Origin: Candidatus Paceibacterota bacterium
GTDB taxonomy: Bacteria; Verrucomicrobiota; Verrucomicrobiia; Limisphaerales; UBA8199
NCBI GenBank assembly: GCA_035452965.1
Contig: DAOTCE010000003.1
Span: 186,001-250,000, forward strand
Direction: 5' to 3'
DNA length: 64,000 nt
Shown piece by piece: positions 8,352 through 16,900 of this stretch (its first letter is position 1; every line of letters starts with the position of its first letter). The translations under genes and the position numbers were made by a program. Below the pieces are notes generated by a model. That model had not been told where the DNA came from and did no database searches. It was given only the letters and a program-made list of their open reading frames with translations.

Positions 8352-9119
8352 TTGAAAACCCCTCCGCCAGACGAATCGAACGCCCCGCCCGCGAACGGCA
8401 AGCTGCTGGCCACAGAGAAGCTGGTGAAAGAATATCGCCAGCGCCGCGTGGTCAACGGTGTTTCCATCACGGTCGAGGCCGGGGAGATCGTCGGGCTGCT
8501 CGGGCCGAATGGCGCCGGCAAGACCACCACTTTCAACATGGTGGTCGGGGTCATCAAGCCCGACGCCGGGGTGGTCAAATTCGCGTCCCGCAACATCAGC
8601 CGCCTCCCGATGCACAAGCGCGCCCGGCTGGGCATGGGTTACCTGACGCAGGAGCCGTCCATCTTCCGCAAGCTCACGGTCGAGCAGAACATTCTGGCCA
8701 TTCTCGAGACCTGCCGGCTGCGCCGGGCCGAGCGCGCCGTGCGGCTGAAGTATCTGCTGGACGAGCTTGATATGACGTCCCTGGCAAAGAGCCGGGCCTA
8801 CACGCTGAGCGGCGGCGAGAAACGCCGGCTGGAAATCACCCGCGCGCTGGTGACCAGCCCCAAGCTGCTCCTGCTGGACGAGCCTTTCAGCGGGATTGAC
8901 CCCATTGCCGTTTACGAGGTGCAAAAGATTGTGCGCCGTCTGAAACAGCGCGGCCTGGGGATTCTGGTCACCGACCACAACGTGCGCGAAACCTTGAAGC
9001 TCGTGGACCGGGCCTACCTCATCCACAAGGGGGAAGTCGTTTATGAGGGCAATGCCGAGGACCTGGTCAACGACCCCAAGGCGCGGGAGATCTATCTGGG
9101 CCCGGAATTTAACCTATGA
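8352..9119 (+). CDS. lptB: LPS export ABC transporter ATPase LptB
   Basis: A 255-residue ABC ATPase. Walker A GPNGAGKTT starts at residue 51, the signature LSGGEKRRLEI at 152, Walker B LLLLDEP with D176/E177, and the switch histidine is in LVTDHNVRETL. LptB-typical features are GMGYLTQEPSIFRKLTVEQN and the end YLGPEF. The only usable start in this frame is TTG at 8352; the first 18 residues are polar and variable. It powers LPS extraction from the inner membrane together with LptF/LptG, which are not in this window. It follows the LptA/C-like gene by 22 bases. Confidence 0.95.
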   Translation: MKTPPPDESNAPPANGKLLATEKLVKEYRQRRVVNGVSITVEAGEIVGLLGPNGAGKTTTFNMVVGVIKPDAGVVKFASRNISRLPMHKRARLGMGYLTQEPSIFRKLTVEQNILAILETCRLRRAERAVRLKYLLDELDMTSLAKSRAYTLSGGEKRRLEITRALVTSPKLLLLDEPFSGIDPIAVYEVQKIVRRLKQRGLGILVTDHNVRETLKLVDRAYLIHKGEVVYEGNAEDLVNDPKAREIYLGPEFNL

Positions 9120-9176
9120 GCCGGAACTTAGGGCAAGAGAGCACGTGTTCAGCCGCGAACTCTCGTTATTCTCGCC

Positions 9177-10124
9177 ATGCAAACTAACCACATCACCGTC
9201 GAGCGGTTCTATACCGAGCACGCCAGCTCCCTGCAGCTCAATCTGGTGGCCGGTGCTACGGGGCTCAAGCGCATCATCCGCGAGCCAACGGTGAATAGGC
9301 CGGGCCTGGCGTTATCGGGGTTCACGCGCTACTTCGCCAACAAACGGTTGCAGGTCATCGGCAATGCCGAAGCCTTCTTCCTCAAGTCGCTCTCGGCTGA
9401 GGAGCAGGCCAAGCGTTACGAGCTTTTCTTCTCCTACAAAGTCCCGGGTGTCGTGTTCTCTCGCAACCTGCACCCAAGCAAGTTGTGCCTCAAGGCGGCC
9501 GAGGAAGCCCGGGTGCCGGTGTTCCGCTGCCCAATGGTAACCATGAAGTTCATCAACCTGGCCACCCTGGCCCTCGAGATGATGTTTGCCCCGCGCGGCA
9601 CTGAAATGGGCAGCATGGTGGACATCCTGGGCGTCGGCGTGATCATCCGCGGGGAAAGCGGAATCGGCAAGAGCGAGAGCGTGCTGGCGCTTATCGAGCG
9701 GGGCTACAGCCTCGTGGCCGACGACATCACCAAGGTGACGCTGGTGGACGGCCGGGAAGTCGTGGGCACCAGCGCCGAAGTCACGCGCGACCACATGGAG
9801 GTGCGTGGCATCGGCATCATCAACGTCGCCGCCATGTTCGGCGTCAAGAGCATCCGCCACGAAAAACGGGTGGACCTGGTCGTCTCGCTCAAGTCGTGGA
9901 ATGAAGTCCCGGACGTGGATCGCCTGGGGCTGGAGCAGGAGTTCGTCAAAGTCCTGGGCATTGACGTTCCGCATATTACCATTCCAGTGCGGCCGGGGCG
10001 CGATTTGGCGCGGTTGATCGAAGTGGCCGCCTTCCAGGTCAAGCTCAAGGTCGCGGGCTACAATCCGGCCAAAGAGCTCAATGACCGGCTCATCGCCCGG
10101 ATGGCGGCGGCGGCGAAGCCATAG
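9177..10124 (+). CDS. hprK: HPr kinase/phosphorylase
   Basis: A 315-residue bifunctional enzyme that phosphorylates and dephosphorylates the regulatory serine of HPr. The N-terminal domain spans about 1-130. The catalytic domain has Walker A GESGIGKSE at 159-167, followed by LVADDITKV, then VRGIGIINVAAMFGV and a C-terminal VPVRPGRDLARLIEVAA-like segment (IPVRPGRDLARLIEVAA). Length is normal. Its substrate HPr is encoded next door, with the expected target serine. A short hairpin lies just after the stop. It sits between LPS export and HPr, an arrangement comparable to the rpoN/ptsN cluster downstream of lptB in proteobacteria. Confidence 0.95.
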   Translation: MQTNHITVERFYTEHASSLQLNLVAGATGLKRIIREPTVNRPGLALSGFTRYFANKRLQVIGNAEAFFLKSLSAEEQAKRYELFFSYKVPGVVFSRNLHPSKLCLKAAEEARVPVFRCPMVTMKFINLATLALEMMFAPRGTEMGSMVDILGVGVIIRGESGIGKSESVLALIERGYSLVADDITKVTLVDGREVVGTSAEVTRDHMEVRGIGIINVAAMFGVKSIRHEKRVDLVVSLKSWNEVPDVDRLGLEQEFVKVLGIDVPHITIPVRPGRDLARLIEVAAFQVKLKVAGYNPAKELNDRLIARMAAAAKP

Positions 10125-10134
10125 AATTCAGTGG

Positions 10135-10155
10135 CGCCAAAGCGCGCTTTTGGCG
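10135..10155 (+). terminator. Hairpin after hprK, weak terminator candidate
   Basis: CGCCAAA at 10135-10141 pairs with TTTGGCG at 10149-10155 around a GC-rich 7-base loop, ten bases after the hprK stop. The T-run expected for an intrinsic terminator is poor (TATTGTCCTCTTT), so it may only attenuate transcription or stabilise the hprK transcript before HPr. Confidence 0.35.
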
Positions 10156-10211
10156 TATTGTCCTCTTTGGACTGAATGAGCGCGAAGGTGATAGCGGGCG
10201 GCGAATCCGTC

Positions 10212-10475
10212 ATGACAAAAGACTTTCAGGTGTCGAATAAGCTGGGCATCCACGCCCGGCCGGCGGCCATGTTCGTCAAGACGGCCAATCGCTTTCACTG
10301 CGACATCTTTGTGGAGAAGGACGGCGAGAAGGTCAACGGCAAGAGCATCATGGGTCTGATGATGCTGGCCGCCGGCCCCGGCAGCAAATTCACCGTTCAT
10401 GCCCACGGCCAGGACGCTCCCCAGGCTCTGGCCGAGTTGGAGATACTCATTAACCGCAAGTTCGACGAGGAATGA
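10212..10475 (+). CDS. ptsH: Phosphocarrier protein HPr
   Basis: An 87-residue HPr. The start at ATG 10212 is preferred over the upstream in-frame ATG at 10176 because it places the active histidine at residue 14 (GIHARPA) and the regulatory serine at residue 45 (NGKSIMGLMMLAAG), almost exactly the classical 15 and 46, and gives the classical length. Conservation around the serine indicates that it can be a substrate of the neighbouring HprK. No enzyme I or sugar permease gene is present in the window, so a regulatory rather than sugar-transport role is plausible. gatC begins one base after the stop. Confidence 0.9.
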   Translation: MTKDFQVSNKLGIHARPAAMFVKTANRFHCDIFVEKDGEKVNGKSIMGLMMLAAGPGSKFTVHAHGQDAPQALAELEILINRKFDEE

Positions 10476-10476
10476 T

Positions 10477-10764
10477 ATGGCCGCGGTGGAAATTGATGTG
10501 AAGTATGTCGCGCATCTGGCGCGTCTGTCGCTCTCGCCCGAGGAGGAGCAGAAAATGGGCGAGCAGTTGGGAAATATCCTCGCTTACATCGAGAAGCTTA
10601 AGGAGGTGGATGTTAGCGGAGTGGAGCCGACAGCCCACGCGTTCCCGCTAGTCAACGTGACCCGGGCTGACGAAGTCCAGCCCTCCCTCAGCAACGAGGA
10701 GGCCCTAAGCAATGCCCCTGCGCACGCCAACGGCCTGTTCATGGTCCCCAAGATCGTCGAGTAA
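10477..10764 (+). CDS. gatC: Asp/Glu-tRNA amidotransferase subunit C
   Basis: A 95-residue GatC, the small subunit that wraps GatA and GatB in the amidotransferase converting Glu-tRNA(Gln) or Asp-tRNA(Asn). Family features: VKYVAHLARLSLSPEEE, the central LGNILAYIEKLKEVDV, GVEPTAHAFPLVNVTRADEV, and the terminal LFMVPKIVE. The start is the ATG at 10477, one base after the HPr stop. Unusually, gatA does not follow: the next gene is on the opposite strand, so gatA and gatB must be elsewhere. Confidence 0.9.
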   Translation: MAAVEIDVKYVAHLARLSLSPEEEQKMGEQLGNILAYIEKLKEVDVSGVEPTAHAFPLVNVTRADEVQPSLSNEEALSNAPAHANGLFMVPKIVE

Positions 10765-10779
10765 GCATCGTTCCGATGC
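10765..10779. terminator. Hairpin between convergent genes
   Basis: A perfect six-base stem with a three-base loop (GCATCG, TTC, CGATGC) begins right after the gatC stop and precedes the end of the convergent PLP gene at 10792. Placement suggests a bidirectional terminator, but there is no clear U-run on either side. Confidence 0.4.
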
Positions 10780-10791
10780 ATTCCCGGAGGT

Positions 10792-12258
10792 TCAAGGCAC
10801 CTCACACAAGGCCCGTTCGAGACGCTGCCAGAGGTCCTCCGGGTCTTCCAGACCGACGGAGATGCGAATCAGGTAACGCGAAACGCCGCACGATTCCGCC
10901 CACGCCAGCTCGGTATAGTGCGCCAGCAGGGTGAAAGGGCAGGCCAGAGTAAACACCGTGCCCAGGCTCGGCCCTTTGCAGAACTCCAGGCGGTCGTAGA
11001 TGATTGGGGACTTTGTTTCCCCGTTTTTGGGCAGGAAAGTGATGAGGGCGCCCCAGCCGCCTGCCGGGCGCCGCACGGCTTCGTAAGCTTCGCTGAACTC
11101 CCATTTCGGATACCAGACACGTTCGACGGCCGGATGGCGGCGCAGGCGCTCGGCCAGCAGAAGGCCGTTCTGATTATGCCGCGTCATGCGCTCCGGAAAG
11201 CCGCGGGCCTGCGTATCCAGCACCGCGGCATCATCGCCCCACAACACTTCTTCATGCTGCGCGCTGACGATGGGTTTAAGTTCGCGGTGGAGGGGGGACT
11301 TGGGATTGCAGATGAGCGCGCCGCCCATCGCGTTGCCGGTGCCGACGATGAACTTAGTGAGGCTGGTGGCAATTAGATCAGCATGGCCGGTCAAATCCAC
11401 GTTAACAGGCGTCGCGACCACATCGTCCATCACCAGCGGCACGCGGTGCTCGCGCAGCGCGGGACTGATACGGCGCACATCCGCCGAACCGAGCAGGGGG
11501 TTGCCGGGGATTTCGCAAAAGCAAGCCGCCAGTGGCTGCCGGCGCATTAAGGTCTGCAACTCCTGGTCTATATTTCCCAGGTTGTGCAGCAGCTTGCCGT
11601 CGTGGCCGAGCTTTTGCTGGAGTTTCAGTGTGTCAACATAGGGGAACCCCAATTGGACTGTCGGCCTGCCGGGAGTTCGCTGCATGACGGCCTGCAAGGC
11701 GGCGAACTGGGCAGCCATCCCGGTCACCGTAAGGAATACATCGTCTTCGGCGCAGTCATACAAGCCGGCGAGCTGTCGTCGCAAAGACTGGCGCACCACC
11801 AGATCATCGGATGCGGTCCCGCCCCCGGCCAAGTGTGCTTCAGCCTGCCGGGTGGACACTATCAACCCCGTATGCTGCCAGAATGCTCGCAAGGCGGCCA
11901 TGCCGGCGTCGCTGGTCACCACTCCATGAATGCCGCGATGCGCCAGGACCTTGGCCTGCGCGCCGCTGGAGCGCTCGATGAACTGCGCGCAGAGCCTGGC
12001 GGCGCGGAGCGAGGGAAACGGCAGGCACGGCCGCCCATCCCCGATTTGCCGCGCCAACTCCCGCACCGCCGCATGAATGAAGAAGCGCGGATAACCGCTG
12101 GTCAACGCGTTGACCACCTCGGCCTTCTTCTCCTCGTATCCCACCACGTCCTGCCATCGCGGCAGCGCCACCGACACCGCATGCGGTGAGGCTGGAATGG
12201 GCTGACCCAACTCCTCGCCCCGCCAAATCGGGTGTTGCGACAAATCGCGCGCAGGCAT
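10792..12258 (-). CDS. Cystathionine gamma-synthase-like PLP enzyme (fungal STR2 type)
   Basis: A 488-residue Cys/Met-metabolism PLP enzyme. The N-terminal part carries SPHAVSVALPRWQDVVGYEE and GYPRFFIH, blocks that I associate with fungal STR2-type cystathionine gamma-synthases rather than bacterial MetB (about 380 residues). The fold-type I core includes HRGIHGVVTSDAGMAALRAF, CEIPGNPLLGSADVRRI, MDDVVATPVN and the lysine motif ADLIATSLTKFIVGTGN that should bind PLP. The C-terminal domain has KGPSLGTVFTLACPF and IRISVGLEDPEDL. ATG 12258 is preferred to a TTG at 12273. Predicted reaction: cystathionine from cysteine and an activated homoserine. It stands alone, convergent with gatC. Confidence 0.8.
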   Translation of the reverse strand: MPARDLSQHPIWRGEELGQPIPASPHAVSVALPRWQDVVGYEEKKAEVVNALTSGYPRFFIHAAVRELARQIGDGRPCLPFPSLRAARLCAQFIERSSGAQAKVLAHRGIHGVVTSDAGMAALRAFWQHTGLIVSTRQAEAHLAGGGTASDDLVVRQSLRRQLAGLYDCAEDDVFLTVTGMAAQFAALQAVMQRTPGRPTVQLGFPYVDTLKLQQKLGHDGKLLHNLGNIDQELQTLMRRQPLAACFCEIPGNPLLGSADVRRISPALREHRVPLVMDDVVATPVNVDLTGHADLIATSLTKFIVGTGNAMGGALICNPKSPLHRELKPIVSAQHEEVLWGDDAAVLDTQARGFPERMTRHNQNGLLLAERLRRHPAVERVWYPKWEFSEAYEAVRRPAGGWGALITFLPKNGETKSPIIYDRLEFCKGPSLGTVFTLACPFTLLAHYTELAWAESCGVSRYLIRISVGLEDPEDLWQRLERALCEVP

Positions 12259-12497
12259 TTTGGTTGTGGGCAAGAGCCTAAACCAGACCGGAGCCCAAAG
12301 CGAATTCTTTCAGGCTGGCCTGACAATCGGCGCCAGGAAACCGCGTTCTCTGGCGATGCTGGACCTCTCTATTTGCGCTGGACTTTCCCCGGCAAGCACC
12401 CAGACTGCCGGCACTGAACTGTCGGAACGCCAACGGCTGAAACCGAATGAGCGAGCCACCGCGAGATTTGTCTTAGCCTCTAACTGTTAGCCTTTCC

Positions 12498-13751
12498 ATG
12501 CAGCCACCCGTCATCAGCCCTCCGCCACCGCCCCCGCTGGAGCCGGAGCGCAAGCCGGGGCCGGGCCGGCAACTCCTCGTTCTCCTGCTAAGCCTGTGCC
12601 TTGGGCTCTTTCTGGCCGATGCGGTCGTATCCCTGGTGGACGATTCACTGATCCTTCTCTTTGATCTTCACCTTCTGGCGCTGTTGCGCGTCCTTGTGTT
12701 TCTTCCCACCCTGCTCACGACGCTCGTGGTATACGTGCTGATGGGACTCACGCCCATGATCCCCAAGCGGCTGTTTCTCCCGGTCACACTCTTCAATCCG
12801 CTGGCCGTTGTTGTTCTGCTTCCGCTGGCGACGTACTATCACGGCCGGTTTCAGGAGGTAGCGTGGATCACCTCGCTTTGCCAGGTCGCGCTCGGTCTGG
12901 CCATTGTATGGTGGGCCCAGGGCGGGCCGAGGTTGCGTTGGCCGTTGGTGGCATTTGGCTGGCTGGGAGCCCGGCGCTTTGGCTGGTTCAACCTCTCGGC
13001 GTTCCTGCTGTTAAACATCTTTGTATTACTGCCCGCGGTAGTTGCCTATCTGGCCGTTTGCACGGCGCTGTCCGTGGCGCATTTCAGCGAAGGTTTCCTG
13101 ACGCTGCGGCCGGGGGGGCTTACCGTTCAGGCGCGCAAGTACGTTCGCGAGGATGGCAAAGTGATCCACCTCGTTCCGATGGCGCACGTCGGTGAAGCCG
13201 GCTTCTACCACAAACTGTCGCAATCGTTCCCGACCAACGCGGTGGTGCTAATGGAGGGAGTCACCGACAACAATAGCCTGCTGACCAACACCATCACTTA
13301 CCAGCGCATGGCATCCTCTCTCGGTCTCGCCGAGCAGGAAAAGGAATTCAATCCCGTCCAGGTCCAACTGGTGATGGCGGATGTGGATGTGGAGCAGTTC
13401 ACTACCAACACAATCGGCATGCTCAACCTGTTGATGCTCATTCATGCCAAAGGGGTGAATGCTGAAACTGTGCTGAAGTTGTTTCGCCACTCACCGCCCC
13501 CTCACTTCGAGGAGGAGCTATTCGATGACCTGATCACCAAACGCAACCAGCGGGTCCTGGAAGAAATCCACGCCCGTCTCACTGATCCGGAGCCGATCGT
13601 CGTTCCGTGGGGCGTGGCCCACATGCCGGGCGTTGCGGAAGGAATTAAGGCGTCCGGCTTCCGTGTGGCCGAAACCCAGGATTATACCGTGATGCGATTC
13701 CGCTTCCCTGGTAGCGCGAGCAAGAGCCCTGGGAAACAGCGAGGCAGTTAA
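12498..13751 (+). CDS. Membrane protein with TraB/TIKI-like domain
   Basis: A 417-residue protein. After a proline-rich N-terminus come about five hydrophobic segments between residues 27 and 200, then a soluble domain at about 210-410. This domain resembles the TraB/PrgY/GumN (TIKI-Erythromycin esterase-like) family: VIHLVPMAHVGEAGFYHKLS, NAVVLMEGVTDNNSLL and the late PWGVAHMPGVAEGIKASGF. The two conserved histidines and the glutamate of the family appear to be present. Members are proposed metal-dependent proteases or binding proteins; substrate unknown here. No operon partner is evident, with flanking gaps of more than 150 bases on both sides. Confidence 0.7.
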   Translation: MQPPVISPPPPPPLEPERKPGPGRQLLVLLLSLCLGLFLADAVVSLVDDSLILLFDLHLLALLRVLVFLPTLLTTLVVYVLMGLTPMIPKRLFLPVTLFNPLAVVVLLPLATYYHGRFQEVAWITSLCQVALGLAIVWWAQGGPRLRWPLVAFGWLGARRFGWFNLSAFLLLNIFVLLPAVVAYLAVCTALSVAHFSEGFLTLRPGGLTVQARKYVREDGKVIHLVPMAHVGEAGFYHKLSQSFPTNAVVLMEGVTDNNSLLTNTITYQRMASSLGLAEQEKEFNPVQVQLVMADVDVEQFTTNTIGMLNLLMLIHAKGVNAETVLKLFRHSPPPHFEEELFDDLITKRNQRVLEEIHARLTDPEPIVVPWGVAHMPGVAEGIKASGFRVAETQDYTVMRFRFPGSASKSPGKQRGS

Positions 13752-13753
13752 GT

Positions 13754-13769
13754 CCCGCCGTTGGGCGGG
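13754..13769 (+). terminator. GC-rich hairpin after the TraB-like gene
   Basis: CCCGCC at 13754-13759 pairs with GGCGGG at 13764-13769 around a four-base loop, two bases after the stop codon. No T-tract follows, so termination is only suggested by its position. Confidence 0.35.
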
Positions 13770-13913
13770 CAAGGCTCAACAGCCTGTGTTGGAGGAAGTC
13801 TAACCCCTGCGGTTCGGAAGGGGAGATTCGGGCTTGGCAACTGAAAAGGGGACTGGTAGCAGAGACGGCGAATAATGTTCGGCACGAGTCAACGCAAGTG
13901 AAGGAGGCAAGTG

Positions 13914-16900
13914 ATGCGCAAATGCAACTGTTCGGGACACTGTGGTCCACAAGGCATCAACCGGCGTGAGTTCATTGGGCTGGTGGGGGCGGGGGCGGCG
14001 GCGGCGATGCTGGGCACCCCGGCGTGGGGGGCGTTTGAACTGCCGGCGGATGAGTTGGAGCGGTGGCGGCGGGAACTGTTTGCCCCGGACCAGCCGCGCC
14101 TTTACCTGTCCGGCAGACACACGGACACCCGGATGCACCTGGGCGGCATTGGCACCGGCAACATCGAGTTGGGCGTGGACGGCCAATTCACCAACTGGCA
14201 GTTGTTCAACACGCTGAGGGGCGGGCAGGTGCCTTTGCATTTCCTGATCCGCGCGGGCGGCGTCATCCGGATGCTTCAGACAGGGGGCGGGCCCGACTGG
14301 CCGCGGGTCAAGCAGATTGAGATGCGGGGCGAATACCCAGTGGCGGAGCTGCGCTGCAAGGATCCGGAGTTGCCCGTCGAGGTGGAGTTGGCAGCTTTCA
14401 GCCCGCTTGCGCCGCTGGACGCGCGCTTCTCGGCGATGCCGCTGGCGGCGCTCCTCTTCCGGGTCACTAACCCGGCGAAGCAGAAGCAGACGGTGTCGCT
14501 GGCGGCGGTGATGCAAAACCCGGTGGGCTACGATGCGGCTGGGCCGAACAACTCAGCCAGCAACGCGTGCTTCGGCGGCAACGTCAACGAGGTGCTGCGC
14601 GAAGGCGGGCGGGGCGGGCTGTACATGCGCGCGGAAGCTGCGGGGGAAGCGTCGCTGGACAAGCCGGTGGCGATTTATACGGCTGCCAATCTGAAGGCGC
14701 TGCTGGAGCCGCCGCCAGACCGGCCGGAGGGACTGGCGGTCGAAGTGCTCGGAGACAAGCCGTTGCCGGCGGAAAAGCTGCGCGATCCGGCGCACACAGT
14801 GATCTGGCTGGAGGAGGCCGGGACGGACCTTTCAGAAGGACTGCTCCGCGGCGCGCGGGAGGCGGTGCAGGCGGGCGCGACGCTGCTCTGGTCGGGCCGG
14901 ACGATGCCGCTGTTGGCGGGCTACGGGGCGTGGACCGGCGGCAAGCCGGTTGCCGAGGTCAGCCCGCGGCCGGACATTGTGTTCGAGGATTTCGAGGGCG
15001 GCTACGATAAGTGGACGGTGACGGGCGAGGCCTTCGGCAAGGAGCCCCCGCAGGGGACGCTGCCTATGCAAAACCCGGTGACCGGGTTTCTCGGCAAGGG
15101 CCTGGTCAACAGCTTCGTCGGCGGAGACGATATGACTGGCCGGATGGTCAGCAAGCCGTTCACCATCGAGCGGCAGTTTATCCGGTTTCTCGTGGGGGGC
15201 GGTCGCCACGCCAACACCCAGATGCGGCTGGTGGTGGACGGCAATGTGGTGCGCGCCACCTCGGGCAAGGACAACGAACAGTTGCTGCCGGCGATGTGGT
15301 TTGTGGGCGAGTGGCGAGGCCAGTCCGCGCACATTGAGATCGTGGACGAGCAGATGGGCGGGTGGGGGCACATCAACGTGGATCGGATCGAGTTCTCGGA
15401 TATGCCGGCGACCCGGGAGTTGATGCAGTTGCTGGAGGAGCTGCTGCCGGCGCGGTTCAGCAGCCTCCGGCCGGCGGATGGCGAGGCTGGCAACGGTGGG
15501 GCGGTGGAGTTTGAGGGGCTGGTGCCGCAACCCGGCGCGACTGAGTCCAAGGCGTCCGATGGCACACGGCTGTTAATGCGGACGGTGGGAAAGGGCAAGG
15601 TAGTGATCGCGGCTGGAGCGGTGCTGGAGCCGGCGCGTGCGGGATGGAGCCAGTACCGGCAGAGCGCCTATACGCTGGTTTGCGGGTTGGTGGGGGCGAG
15701 TTACACTGGGGGAGGCGGGTTCCAGCATCCCAAGGCGCCGGGTTTCGGCACGCTGGCGCTGGCAGCGCTTGGGGACGAAGTCACCGTGCTGTCGGCGGCG
15801 GCGCATCGGGAGGATGCGTGGAGAGCATTCGCGGCGGAGGGCAGCTTTACGCCGCTGGCCGAGGCCAGATCCAACGCGCCGACGCCGCTCGGCCGCACCC
15901 TGTATGGGGCGGTTGCCGTCAACGTTAATGTGCCGCCGGGGAAGAGTGTTGACGTTCCATTCCTGCTGGCGTGGCATTACCCCAACAAATACAACGCCGT
16001 CCATACCTGGATGGGCTGCCACTACGCGACGCAATGGGCCGACGCGCGGGCGGTGATGCGCGAGGCGTTGAAGGACTATGGCGCGTTGCACGGGCGGACG
16101 GAGCGGTTCCGCAGGACGTTTTACGACAGCACACTGCCGTATTGGCTGCTGGATTGCCTCACCGCGAATGCCGCCATTATCCGGCACATCGGCGTGGTGT
16201 TCCGCATCGCGAACGGGGACACGTATGGTTGGGAAGGCTCGAACGGCTGCTGCCAGCCGACGTGCACGCATGTGTGGGGTTATGAGCAGAGCCTGTCGCG
16301 CCTGTTCCCGTCGCTGGAGCAGGACATGCGCCGGATTGACTTCAAGCACCAGCAACGCCCGGACGGCGGGGTCAACAACCGGACCGAGGTGCCGTCGCCG
16401 CCGCGGCCGACGGGCGAGCAACCGTTCGCGGACGGCCACGCAAGCTGCATTCTCAAGGCCTATCGCGAGGCGCTTAACCAGCCGGACGACGGGTTTTTCC
16501 GGGAGTATTGGCCGCACATCAATCGCGCGGTGGAATACCTGATCGGGCGCGACGCGAAGTCGGCCGGAGGGCAGCCCGAGGGCATTTTGCAGGATGATCA
16601 ATGGAACACCTATGACGAGGCGCTGCACGGGGTGACGACGTTCATCAGCGGGTATTACCTGGCGGCGCTGCGCGCGGGCGAAGAGTGGGGCCGGCGGGTG
16701 GGGGACAAGGCCGCGGCGGAGCGGTTTCGCAGCGTCTTCGAGAAGGGCCGGAGGAAGCTCGTCGAGCTGTGCTGGAACGGGGAGTATTTCCAGCAGCATC
16801 TGGCGGATTACATGAAGCGGCCGGGGGAAGTGGGCCCGGGCTGTATGGCGGACCAATTGATCGGCCAGTGGTGGGCGCACCAACTCGGGCTGGGCTACAT

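Noticed and set aside
10765..10791. Search for gatA after gatC
   Set aside because: Only 27 bases remain before a convergent gene; no amidase motif is visible on either strand nearby.
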